The notes below the pieces were generated by a model. That model was given only the letters and a program-made list of their open reading frames with translations, did not search any database and was not told the DNA's origin. From Halictus rubicundus (taxonomy: Eukaryota; Arthropoda; Insecta; Hymenoptera; Halictidae): a DNA stretch of 64,000 bases. Made by a program: the position numbers and the translations under genes. The stretch is from NCBI RefSeq assembly GCF_050948215.1, contig NW_027488564.1:1426001-1490000 (forward strand), in the 5' to 3' direction. Positions 39,874-49,220 of the stretch are shown in pieces (the first letter of the stretch is position 1; each line of letters starts with the position of its first letter).

Positions 39874-40737
39874 CCGCTAGTTCTCTCTTGTGTTCAAGGT
39901 CAAATGATCTCTTTTCCCACTTTTCTCTACTCTTTCCTATTTTTAGGCACTAAACCCTTTCTCCTACCTTATTTTTATGAGATACGACCGACCCCTCGCG
40001 GTGTGGTCCCTCTTCCTGGTCCGTGTGTATCGGTTTATCTGGTGGTACTTCTCTATTTCGAAATTTTTTCCCTAAATTCCTCACTTTAAGTCCTTTTTTC
40101 TCACTTTCAGTTAATGCACTTCTGTTCTCAATGTGTCCCTCACTCCGACCATTAATTTTAATTATACTAATAATTTTTTCTTTTTACAGGTTTTTCACCG
40201 GCACTCTCCGTTCCTTGATTTACTGGAAGGAAGGGGTTTTCGTGTCGAGTAATCTCCGCACGCACAATAATCTCCGCACGCACAAGCCCGTCTTGTTTTA
40301 TTAATTAGTAACTAATTTATTATTTTCTCTCTTTTTTTTCTAGATGTTCCGGACCGTGGTATTTCATCGATTCGTGCGACCGAGTGGGTTTTCCACGAGG
40401 AAAAAACCGTACCGTACGAATTCCCGATAACAAGTAAGTACCTTAATTAATTAATTAATTAATTTTAATTTACTTTACACTGTGTCTCGATCCACTTTGT
40501 TCAGTTTAATAACCGAATTCACGTGATTTGAACCCGGAGATTCGGAACTAGTCCCCCGGGGGAGATTTGCTCTTATTTTCCTCGAAATCGCGCGAATTAA
40601 TTATCTTATTTGTAATTCTTCTTTTAATTAATGCTTGAAACTCACTTCGAGTTTAACTTCTTTGTTTCTTTCGCGGCTATAGACTCAAAAATCTGCTGTT
40701 AAGCTCCGATTACCGTGGCGGTTCACTTTGCTCTGAT

Positions 40738-43622
40738 TTGGATTTTATCCGTTGGGGCTCGCGTGACCTGTAGCTATCCCCTCCCGCTTGACACTCCGCG
40801 TGTTTTTTCTATATATACTTGTTCTGTTGTTGTTCTATTTTGAAACGGCCTTGAGTGCCTCCTATGTTGTTTTCCAAAGATTTTGGTTTTTCGACTGTAC
40901 TGGTTGTTCGTGTACGAGACCGTTGTCATGCCCTAGTTTTTCTTCTTCTACCCTTGCTAGCAATATTCTTGCCAAAGTATACCATGTCTTATTTCTTTTA
41001 TGAAAATCAAATTAACCGGTATGCTTAACGGCAGAGTTTGAACTGTTCGGTTATTACAATATAGTTCTATTTCTAATCGCCCGTTTTCTTGTGAAGCCTA
41101 ACGTCGAGATTTTCACCTATAGTCGCTATTTCAGCTCGATCGAGCCGCGTTCTTTTAATATAAAAAATTTTTTGATCTTGTCGAATGTTTATCGGATATT
41201 CCTTTTAAAAAATCACACAGCGTGTTTCCAGTCTTTAATTGATTCTAGCTCACTAATTTGCCCGGTTTTAATTGTCTTTCTCTGCATTTAGGTTTTTTTT
41301 GTGTTAGCTTCTCATCTGCCCTAACTTGTAACCTATTCTTCTTTCTATTAGTAAGCTATTTAAATATTTTTGTTACTCTATTGTCTTTTCTATTATGAAT
41401 ATTATGTTACTATATCCCTTAGTTATCTTAAGTATATTATTATTATTTAATTTTAATTTTTTTTTTTTGTCTAAACTATACTTTAGTCTACCTTGTATTA
41501 TTCTCTGGAAGCCTTCCCTGAAATTATTTTGGTGACCGTTATTATAATACTATCTGTCTTTGCTACTTAGCCGTTTTTAATAAATTATTCCTCTATTTAT
41601 TCCTCGTATGCCCTTCTACTATGAGCGCAGGCTACCGAGGCTATTAAGTGCTATCTTGATCGCATATCGTTCGAGTTGTCCGCATTTTAGTACAATTTGT
41701 TATATTTAAAGAACCGTTTGTCTGATCGAAAATTTTCAAGAGTGCTTTTCGTCAAGAATTATCCTTGTTTTTACTCTAGATCCTTCATTGATCGTTTTTA
41801 GCGAAAAATTTTTAACTTTTTCTACAAACTGTGTGGACTTTGATTAGCCCACGACTCTTAAACTATTGCTCTTATGGGACAACTGCATCAGTATATTTAT
41901 TATCCCTTCGTTACTTTGTTTTTGATTTGCAGATAAAATATACCCGTTTGTTATATTAAAACCAGTTATTTACTCCTGCTCTAGACTTTTGGGACCCCTT
42001 ATATTATTATAGGGAGCCTATCCGAAAAACTTCAAAAGATGTTAATTCAATTTAAAATTGCTAGATTTAATTTTTTATGTTAATTGTTCTAAATTATCTA
42101 TTTTGAAAAATATCCCTAAATCTGGTCTTTATCACTTAAGAGTTTTGTTTCACTTCCCTTCACATCTTGGACACCCGTTATACAATTATTTACGGTCTTT
42201 TACCTAACGTTGCGTTGGTTCTATGTTATTAACCATACTACATCTACTATATAAATTCTGCATTTGTTGCCCACATGCCCACTTTCTTGAGACAACGGCG
42301 GCGAGGTATTATACTACTACCTCGATCTGAGCTCGTTCGAGCAAATCTCATTTTGTTACATTTTGAAATATCTTCCAAGCCATTTGTTTGATCAAAAAAT
42401 GTCAAGAGTACTTTTATTAAAGAAATGACACTATTTTTCCGATCAGTCCTTTATTTTTCGTTTTTGTCACTTTTAAAACATTTTTCCTAATTCTTTCTTG
42501 AACTTTCAATCGTCTATAACTTTACAGTTATTGCTTTTAAGAACAAATACGAAGGGTACATTTATACCTAACTAGTTTTTAGGTTTTCGTTTCTTATGTT
42601 GATTACAGGTCTTAATTATACTTGAACCTGTTTTTTACTCTTGATTTGAACTTTAAAAGCGTTTTTTCTAATGTAATAAGGCTATTATTGCAAAAGTACT
42701 AAGAGGTCTTTAGTCCGTTAAATAATGCTAATTTTCTATTTTTTATATTCTTCTCCGGTTTTTTACATCCTAAAAATATCTTTTTATTTAGTTCTTTTTA
42801 TAGGTTATTTCTGGTCTCCAATGATTGGTCGTCTCAAAAAAGCGTCATGTTCACATTTTGGCTTCCAAATGATCGTTCTATCATATCAAAATTAATAAAA
42901 GTATAAGTCGCCACGTGTGCTTGGCTTTGTCGACCATTTTGTTATATATGCGAAAGCAATACGCCGCTGGTTAACCAGCCCCTGTTAAGCCTATACCGTA
43001 TCTGCTGGTTATCGGCACTTGGGTAGTGAACTACCTTATACGCGTCCTACCTTATCGATCTTTTACAGGCAACTGCAATGTTTTTACAGTGATCTACCTT
43101 ATCCTAGTTCAACTATCTCTCAGTTACTGCAGAACCCTGCTCTATGCGGGTAATTGCGCCTGTGCCGCTGCAACGCTTGCAGCAAGCACTATGCCGCTGG
43201 TCCTTACATTTCTCTTTCTGTTTCAGGCGTGTTTCGATGCTGCTCCCATGCTGCAACCCTTCATCAGGCGGCCCGGGGGGAGAGGGGAGAGACGGACGTT
43301 GGGTGTAGTCCACTGAAGCGAGTACCCGTGAGTCTGCTGGAGGTCATCCAAGGTAAGTATCCCGTATGTCGGCCTAGCCCGGCCCCGCGAAGTCCGCTTA
43401 TTCACAGGCGTCAGTTGACTCAGAGATCTCCTTGTTTTCTCCCGCGTGGTCACACGTCCCGTCCCGTCTTCCTCGTCCTCGTCCTCCTCCCCCTCCTCCG
43501 CCCGCACCAGAGTGAGCTGCAACACAGGGAAAACAAACATCTTAGCGCCTATATGCTCTCATTTAGTTTAAAAAATTCTTAACTGTCTTATGCAATACAA
43601 AGGGAGAGTCCGCTTAACTTAA
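40738..43622 (-). other. Unique part of the element's 3' UTR
   Basis: 2.9 kb between block A and the ORF2 stop with no credible coding sequence. The sense (minus) strand is A-rich. It contains a diverged tandem duplication (41630-42740, separate entry). A short GC-rich patch at 43226-43510 includes a CCTCGTCCTCGTCC-like triplet run. Small frames on both strands here (for example 43223-43540 minus and 43154-43582 plus) show no recognisable domain. With block A the 3' UTR totals about 4.9 kb, far longer than typical for R1-clade elements and closer to the long 3' UTRs of the HeT-A/TART telomeric elements. Confidence 0.7.
41630..42740 (-). repeat. Diverged approximately 666-bp tandem repeat in the 3' UTR
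   Basis: The stretch around 41716 (GTTTGTCTGATCGAAAATTT, then TCAAGAGTGCTTTT) is matched around 42382 (ATTTGTTTGATCAAAAAATG, then TCAAGAGTACTTTT), 666 bp later. Colinear weaker matches continue through the CCTTCATTGATCG/CCTTTATTTTTCG and TTGATTTGCAG/TTGATTACAGG segments. The preceding TCGTTCGAG motifs also match, and a still weaker third copy may lie near 41130 (CTCGATCGAGC). Identity by eye is roughly 70-75% in the best part. Confidence 0.55.
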
Positions 43623-46600
43623 TTATAATTCTATCATCCTCTCGGCGTCAGCTGATTCCAGGTCTTCCTCGGTGTCCCTCATGATCAGGTTGTCCCTGAG
43701 ATCCTTTTCTCTTTTTCTCTCTTCTTCCTCCTTCTTTCTCAAGATGTCCTTACAGAAGTTTGCAAAGATTATCCATGTCGTTTCCTCCGCCAGGATCCCC
43801 TCCATGATGATTTCTATAGTGAGGTTTTCTGGTCTGGTTTTTAATGCCTCCACCAGTGGTTTTCGTTCTTCCTCCCATCTGAGGCATGCAACGAGTGTGT
43901 GATCCGGTGTATCGGGGACTCCGTGATGGTACCAACACTCGTCGGAGGCTGTTTTACCTATTCTTTTCCTGAAATTATTAAAAACACCGTGCCCCGTAAG
44001 GGCTTGGGTAATATAAAAATTTAGTTGACCATGTTTTCTGTTGATCCATTTCTCTATATCTGGGATGAGTCGGTGAGTCCATCTTCCCACCGTCGCATCA
44101 TCCCATTCCTCTTGCCACTTCTGTAAGGTGTTTTCTCTTGCTTGCTTCCTTATAACCTTTTTCATGCTGTTTCTCATTACTTCCATTGTCTCCTCTGCGT
44201 TTTCTTCTGTATCTACCGGGGTCTCTGTTAGTGTATGCGTGTGTGTGTATGTGTGGGTGTGTGTGTGCGTGTGTGTATTCCTTCTGTCCCCGGTTTCCTC
44301 TCTGTTTCTTCTTTCGTAGCTTATTAATTCTGCCACTTCATTTTCTTTCTCGAAGGTTTCTCTCCTTTCTCTTATTTTCAGGTTCCAGGGTACAACTCCG
44401 GATAATACCGATAGCGTTTCTAGTGGAACTGACCTATACGCCGATACTACCCTTGTTAGCCCAATTTTCTGTGTTCTCTTCAATAATTTCCTGTTGGTCG
44501 GTTTGTCTGCTGCTTCTGCCCATATCGGTGCTCCATAAAGAACAATCGATTCCATAGTCATATAATAGAGCTTTCGTCCTGATTGTTTCGTTCTCATTGA
44601 ATTCGTCATGATTCTGCTCAGGGCAGACATCGTCCTAATGGCCTTGTTAGTTGATCTTTCGATTTGTTGTTTGAAATTTTTATTGGAGTCGAAGATAACT
44701 CCCAAGTACCTTAGTTCCGTAGTTGGCTTTATTTCAGCTTCTCCGATCCTGAAGGTAAGTTCACCCTCCACCCTCTTACGGTTTAGCATAATAATTTCTG
44801 TTTTACTTTCTGCTAATTCTAGACCCGCAGTGGTCATCCACAGTCTAGCTTCTTCTGCCATCTGTTCGGCTCTTATTTTTAGTCTTCTGACTGTTGCTGC
44901 TTGTACGATTATCGCTAGATCATCTGCAAAGGCAATTTTTTTACACATCGGTAGGTTATTTGCACTAAGTAGTCCATCATATACCATATTCCATAAAAAG
45001 GGGCCCAGGACTGAGCCCTGGGGGACTCCCATTTTCATGTTTAGGCGTATCGTTTCTTCAGGTGCTTCATATTTCACTGCTCTACATCTGAAATAGTCTT
45101 TTAGTATCCGAGCGAGGTACTCGGGGATTTTTCTATTTGTTACTTCTCTATGGATGGCCGTCCAGCTAAGCGTGTTAAACGCGTTTTTGACATCCAACGC
45201 GATTAATGCAGCAAACCTATTTTTGCTTGAGGCCTCTATAGCTGCTTGCCTCACTTCCTCCATAGCGTGGACTGTCGAGGTTCCTTTAGTGAATCCATAC
45301 TGGCAAACACTGAACGGCTTCTCTCCAAGCTCTTCGTGGAGCCTCGCTCGGATAACGTACTCGAACAGCTTAGCGGAGGCGTCTAAAATGCATATGGGTC
45401 TATAAGCTGAGGGGGTGGAGGGGTCCTTACCTTCCTTCCTCAACAGAACGGTTCTGGCGTATTTCCATTTTTGCGGCATAATTCCTCTCGTCAGGATTCC
45501 ATTGTATAAGGCGGCAAACCTGTCAGGTCTAAATTGCACCAGTGCCTTGAGGATTTCTGGTTGCATGCCGTCAGTGCCAGGCGCCTTTCCCGGTTTCAGG
45601 AGTTTGGCAGCTTCCAGGACTTCTTCCGAGGTGATATCCGGAATTGGTATTGACCTGAAATCATTTGAAACAGGTAGATTATGTGTTTCTGCTGCGTTTC
45701 TACCTCCTTGTTGTTCCGCTAGCTGCTCTTTTTGAGGAAAGAGCCCCTTCATAACTTTTCCTGCAAATTGTGCGGAAAGAGTCGCTGGTGGATTATTGTT
45801 TTTGACCTGTCTCATGACCGCTTTGTATGGTTTACCCCATACATCTTTGTCGATTGTTTCGCAAAGTTCTTTCCAGGTTTGTTCCTTTGATTTACTAATG
45901 ACTCTCTGGAGATTCTTTTTCGCAAGTTTATACAGGTAAGTTAATGCCTCCCTTTCGTCATTTTTTCCTTTCTTCCTGGCTTTTTGTGCGGCTCTCCTTA
46001 GCCTTTGCGTTTTTGCTCTTTCCTTGTTTATTTGCGGGTTCCACCATTTATTACTTCTTCCTTTTGTGGACGTCGTATCAGCCTTGTCCAGCGCCTCGTC
46101 GCAGATTTTGTCTATACATTCGAAGAATTTATTTTCTTCTTCGTAGGTGTACGTGCTACCAGCATTTATTGTCTGATCCCTTAGAGTTCGATCCAATGCC
46201 AGTCCCAGCCTGGTGATGCCGGACCTCGTGACTTTCCATCTAGCTCCAGGGTTTGTATTTCTCCTTGAGATTCCGTCCGCTGTTCTTAACTCTGTAAGTA
46301 GGTATTTATGGTCAGAGGCCGACTCTAAATTCAATACCTTGTTAGAAAATTCTAATTCATTCTTTTGCAGGTCCTGGGTGGTCGCTATAAAGTCCAAGTT
46401 TGAAGTGGAACTTCCTCGTTCGAATGTGTGGCCTCCTTCCGGAATACATGGGTAAATATTTATTCTTAGAAGTTCATCTAACAGTATTGTTCCTTTTAGA
46501 TTATGCTCCTTGGAGCCCCAGGCTGGTGACTTGGCATTGAGATCTCCTCCTAGAATTACGCTGTTACCTTTCGCTATTTCCTGGCTCAAGAATTGCGTTA

Positions 46601-46928
46601 ATCTTTTAATTTTAAATGCGAAGAGATCGGTCGAAATGTTGGGCGATACGTACGTACTCACAATCGTTAGTTTTTCCAATCTTACTGCAGAGTAATCGTC
46701 TTCTGATTCGTCCCCATCTTCGAGTCGTCTATTTCCATTAAAATTCGTCACCCAGATTGCTGCTGCTGATCCTGTCTTCGTGTAGATCCAGCTGCCCGGG
46801 TTGTAGAGTGGTTCTGAAACTAGTACAAAATCTACGCCCAGCTCTGTTGCAGTTTGGTTTAGCAAGCAGTGCGCCAATCTGCAATGATTCAGGTTTATTT
46901 GGAGTATCTTTAAATTGAATTTTATAAT
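43623..46928 (-). CDS. ORF2: APE endonuclease / reverse transcriptase of the 12.9-kb element
   Basis: An approximately 1,101-codon open frame. It begins right after an in-frame TAA at 46931-46929. Its first residues carry the APE N-terminal motif ILQINLN, which argues for reading from 46928 and not from any internal codon. There is no Met before about residue 372. Endonuclease, about residues 1-215: QIN at 10-12, SEP with E39, GGDLN at 127-131, SNLDF at 176-180, SDH at 205-207. Reverse transcriptase, about 440-760: AYRPICIL at 508, LDVKNAF with D579, GVPQGSVLG at 634, FADD at 667-670. A Thr-His run lies at about 884-899. The C-terminal zinc motif is Cys998-x2-His1001-x8-His1010-x4-Cys1015, where relatives, including the fragments at 7.5 and 18.8 kb, have a second Cys. 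The protein would nick target DNA and prime cDNA synthesis there. All key catalytic residues seen are present and the frame is uninterrupted. Confidence 0.93.
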   Translation of the reverse strand: MIKFNLKILQINLNHCRLAHCLLNQTATELGVDFVLVSEPLYNPGSWIYTKTGSAAAIWVTNFNGNRRLEDGDESEDDYSAVRLEKLTIVSTYVSPNISTDLFAFKIKRLTQFLSQEIAKGNSVILGGDLNAKSPAWGSKEHNLKGTILLDELLRINIYPCIPEGGHTFERGSSTSNLDFIATTQDLQKNELEFSNKVLNLESASDHKYLLTELRTADGISRRNTNPGARWKVTRSGITRLGLALDRTLRDQTINAGSTYTYEEENKFFECIDKICDEALDKADTTSTKGRSNKWWNPQINKERAKTQRLRRAAQKARKKGKNDEREALTYLYKLAKKNLQRVISKSKEQTWKELCETIDKDVWGKPYKAVMRQVKNNNPPATLSAQFAGKVMKGLFPQKEQLAEQQGGRNAAETHNLPVSNDFRSIPIPDITSEEVLEAAKLLKPGKAPGTDGMQPEILKALVQFRPDRFAALYNGILTRGIMPQKWKYARTVLLRKEGKDPSTPSAYRPICILDASAKLFEYVIRARLHEELGEKPFSVCQYGFTKGTSTVHAMEEVRQAAIEASSKNRFAALIALDVKNAFNTLSWTAIHREVTNRKIPEYLARILKDYFRCRAVKYEAPEETIRLNMKMGVPQGSVLGPFLWNMVYDGLLSANNLPMCKKIAFADDLAIIVQAATVRRLKIRAEQMAEEARLWMTTAGLELAESKTEIIMLNRKRVEGELTFRIGEAEIKPTTELRYLGVIFDSNKNFKQQIERSTNKAIRTMSALSRIMTNSMRTKQSGRKLYYMTMESIVLYGAPIWAEAADKPTNRKLLKRTQKIGLTRVVSAYRSVPLETLSVLSGVVPWNLKIRERRETFEKENEVAELISYERRNREETGDRRNTHTHTHTHTYTHTHTLTETPVDTEENAEETMEVMRNSMKKVIRKQARENTLQKWQEEWDDATVGRWTHRLIPDIEKWINRKHGQLNFYITQALTGHGVFNNFRKRIGKTASDECWYHHGVPDTPDHTLVACLRWEEERKPLVEALKTRPENLTIEIIMEGILAEETTWIIFANFCKDILRKKEEEERKREKDLRDNLIMRDTEEDLESADAERMIEL
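44229..44279 (-). repeat. In-frame CA/TG microsatellite inside ORF2
   Basis: An imperfect (TG)n tract on the plus strand encodes a Thr-His alternation (with one Tyr) at about residues 884-899 of ORF2. It lies in the linker between the reverse transcriptase and the C-terminal zinc motif. The reading frame is kept on both sides. It looks like a slippage expansion tolerated in a flexible linker. Confidence 0.85.
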
Positions 46929-48505
46929 TTAGAGCTACCCTTGTCCAAACGTTCCATATATTTTCTATATTGCGGGCAATTGACTGCTCCTGCTACATGT
47001 TCAGCTTTGGATGCATGTATGCCCTCCCTTGTGCATAAGATACAGCACCTTATTGCCTCACATCCGTTTATCTGATGCCCCAGGTTTCCACATCTTCTGC
47101 ATAGTTCCTGTCCCTTCAAGTCTGCAGAACAGTTGTAGGAGAGGTGGCCGAAGGCATGGCATTTAAAGCATCTTAATAAGTTCTGGGTTCTCTTAATTCT
47201 GCAGTTTGTAAATCCAATTTTTAGTTTATTTTCTTGACCTAAAATTTCCAGAGCTTCTGAAGGGAGGGAGACGATTGCCGTCTTGGTTCCTCCGTATCCA
47301 AATCTAACAGTTTTAATTTGAATTTCCTCTTTTTGTTTTTGCAAGATTCGGGCTAGTTCCTCTTGCAATTCGTCCTTATCAATAGTGGGATCTAAATCCT
47401 TTATCTCGTAGACGATTTTCGGTGCCATTCTTCTTACTAAACAGTCCTCTCCTAAGGTCTGTTTAGCAAATGTTTCAAGGACTCCGGCGTTCGTGCCTTT
47501 TTCCATTTCGATCACGATATCGCCTCCTCGCGATTTTCTGACCGTATGGATGCCCTTCATGTTGTCTCCCGGATTTGACTTCAGCTGTTTAAACAAATCC
47601 GCAAATGTTCTTGTTTCGCTTGTCTTTATTATTATCGCTTCGGATTTTGGTGGAGGCGGCTGTCTGTCCCTTTGAGCTCTCTCTCTTTCCTTTACCTTTT
47701 CTTTCTCTTGCTCTTTCTTACTTTTTTCTATTTCTGCGGCCTCTTCCTTCTTTTTCTTCTTGAGGGCCTTCTTCTCCTCTGCTTTCTTCCTGTTTTCCAC
47801 TATCTTCCATTCCTGTTCTTGTTTCGATTCGGTTTCCGTTGTTTCTGCAGCTTCATCTGTCTCGCTCTCGTAGATTAATAACTTCCTCGCTGCTTCTGCC
47901 GTTGTCTTGCCAGTCCCGACCGATATTCCTTTTTTGTCCTCGCTTTTCCTCAGGATATTACATTGTACGCCTATATCCTTGTGGAGAAGGCTGTTCTTCA
48001 GGTTTTTGTTCTCGATAATTAATTCGATGTTCTTGAGCCTGGTTATTGCTGCTTCCACTTGTCTGTCCGCTTGAGCTGCATGCGTTTTTGTGGGACTTCT
48101 AACTTCTGTTAGGGGATCCATACAAAAACTTTTCAATTCTTTTGTAGACGACTTAGTTTTCTTGAGAAGGGTCGATAATTCTCTTATCAGTTTGAGAATG
48201 TCCTCTTCCTCTTCTTTTTCTCTCTCTATTTCTTTTTCTCTTTCTTTTCTCTTTTCTTCCTCTTTAGATTGATTCAGCTTAGTATTCGAGGTGTTATTAC
48301 GGTCGTCTATCCTTTTCTTTTTCATAGTCGTGCTTCCAATAAGGACCACATCTGAAAATTGGGATTCCGAGTCCGACTCGAAATTCTCCCTGTCTCTCTT
48401 GGTTCTTTCTTTTTCTGTGCTTCTTTTCATCTTATCGCTTTTTCTAAATATAATTCCTTTATCCGGTGGGTGGCGTGGCGTTAGCCACTTCTCCTCTTCA
48501 TCCAT
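46922..48505 (-). CDS. ORF1: gag-like RNA-binding protein of the 12.9-kb element
   Basis: 527 codons ending with TAA at 46924-46922. The ATG at 48505 is the first in frame; the frame stays open 43 codons further up to a TAG at 48637-48635 but has no earlier ATG. The first 300 residues are highly charged, Lys/Glu/Arg-rich and coiled-coil-like (about 75-115 and 215-285), with a Pro4 run near 290. A folded, possibly RRM-like part follows at about 360-440. Zinc knuckles are at 446-459 (CFKCHAFGHLSYNC), at 469-482 (CRRCGNLGHQINGC), and a third irregular Cys/His cluster at 487-510. This domain order is typical of R1-clade ORF1, which binds element RNA and forms ribonucleoprotein particles. ORF2 starts in the overlapping -1 frame. 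Confidence 0.9.
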   Translation of the reverse strand: MDEEEKWLTPRHPPDKGIIFRKSDKMKRSTEKERTKRDRENFESDSESQFSDVVLIGSTTMKKKRIDDRNNTSNTKLNQSKEEEKRKEREKEIEREKEEEEDILKLIRELSTLLKKTKSSTKELKSFCMDPLTEVRSPTKTHAAQADRQVEAAITRLKNIELIIENKNLKNSLLHKDIGVQCNILRKSEDKKGISVGTGKTTAEAARKLLIYESETDEAAETTETESKQEQEWKIVENRKKAEEKKALKKKKKEEAAEIEKSKKEQEKEKVKERERAQRDRQPPPPKSEAIIIKTSETRTFADLFKQLKSNPGDNMKGIHTVRKSRGGDIVIEMEKGTNAGVLETFAKQTLGEDCLVRRMAPKIVYEIKDLDPTIDKDELQEELARILQKQKEEIQIKTVRFGYGGTKTAIVSLPSEALEILGQENKLKIGFTNCRIKRTQNLLRCFKCHAFGHLSYNCSADLKGQELCRRCGNLGHQINGCEAIRCCILCTREGIHASKAEHVAGAVNCPQYRKYMERLDKGSSKL

Positions 48506-49020
48506 CTTCCTTCTTTCTTCTTCAGTATCTGTTATATTTGTTTCTCTCTCAATGATACCGTCTACGTTATGTCTGTCTGTGTGAGAGTTTACTTGTGTTT
48601 GTAAGGGTCGGTTTGTTTGCCTGTGTGTACTTATCTAAGTGTGTATATGTCAGTCTTTGGTGGCGGTTATTTCTGTCCTTGTATTGTTTTTCTGTCTATG
48701 TGTCTATCCTGCTTCTTCTTCTTCTTCTTCTCTCTTCCTAGTCCTCTGTCCTTGTTTGTTTGCTTGCTGTATGTAGGCTCGCTCGGGGTCGGTCGGTTAG
48801 GTCGGTTACGCAACGATCGCAGCCCCCCTCCCCTTCCCTCCGCTCGGGCTCCTTTAACTATCTAACGCTTGTTTAACAGGCCGCTGGTTATAACCTACTG
48901 CAATTTACTGTTTCAAATCCCTATTGTTTCTGTATCTACTCTTTTTATTCTTATTATTCCACTTTTCTCTATAGTAATAGCTGTTTTTATTTCTTCTAGG
49001 TTGCACTACGGATAAGGTAT

Positions 49021-49062
49021 GTCGATTTCAAATTATGTGTTGTCAATTTCAAATTATATGTT
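49021..49062. repeat. 21-bp tandem duplication in the 5' UTR
   Basis: Two adjacent 21-mers (49021-49041 and 49042-49062) share the core TTTCAAATTAT and differ at two positions. Short tandem blocks in 5' UTRs are common in non-LTR elements and can modulate promoter strength. Function here is unknown. Confidence 0.8.
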
Positions 49063-49168
49063 ATACTGCGGAGTTGTATTGCTTTTTTTTTTTTTTTTAT
49101 TTTTTCTAAACTTATATTATACTTAGCTGAAATTATAAAAAATTTTTTCTTATTTTCAGGTGTTTTTA

Positions 49169-49220
49169 GGTAAGTAGTGGTTAAACTATTCTGAGGTAAG
49201 TAGTGGTTAAAGTATTCTGA
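49169..49220. repeat. 26-bp tandem duplication in the 5' UTR
   Basis: Two adjacent 26-mers with core GGTAAGTAGTGGTTAAA (49169-49194 and 49195-49220) differ at one position. Each contains a GTAAGT string on the plus strand that looks like a splice donor, probably by chance. Confidence 0.85.

Larger units (their letters stand above)
38726..40737 (-). repeat. Terminal direct repeat A (3' copy, within 3' UTR)
   Basis: 2,012 bp that recur at 49603-51618. The common sequence runs from TAAACGGG to CTCTGAT on the plus strand. Beyond CTCTGAT this copy continues into unique 3' UTR, whereas the other copy meets satellite. It includes a (TA)n tract, an 11-G tract near 39666, a CCGGGTGTCCCATAAA motif near 39611, a (TTAA)n tract at 40443-40466, and TATA-like motifs on both strands. 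Small open frames of 60-102 codons lie on both strands but none resembles a known protein. They are unlikely to be genes. Confidence 0.9.

Noticed and set aside
39200..40304. Small open frames in repeat A and their duplicates at 50081-51185
   Set aside because: They are 60-102 codons long, on both strands, overlap each other and show no known motif. They are duplicated only because the block is duplicated.
43223..43540. 105-codon minus-strand frame with an acidic run, just downstream of ORF2
   Set aside because: No domain is recognised. The acidic run comes from a CTCGTCCTC simple repeat, and the frame overlaps competing frames on the other strand.
46922..46931. Canonical -1 ribosomal slippery heptamer at the ORF1/ORF2 junction
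   Set aside because: The overlap is only 7 nt (ATTATAA) and does not fit the X-XXY-YYZ pattern in the ORF1 frame. Termination-reinitiation or a non-canonical mechanism is more plausible.
49083..49098. T16 tract in the 5' UTR as the poly(A) tail of a second, upstream element
   Set aside because: Block A ends directly in poly(A) after GTTTA. In A' that same end is followed by 500 bp of unrelated sequence before this tract, so it is not the tail of A'.
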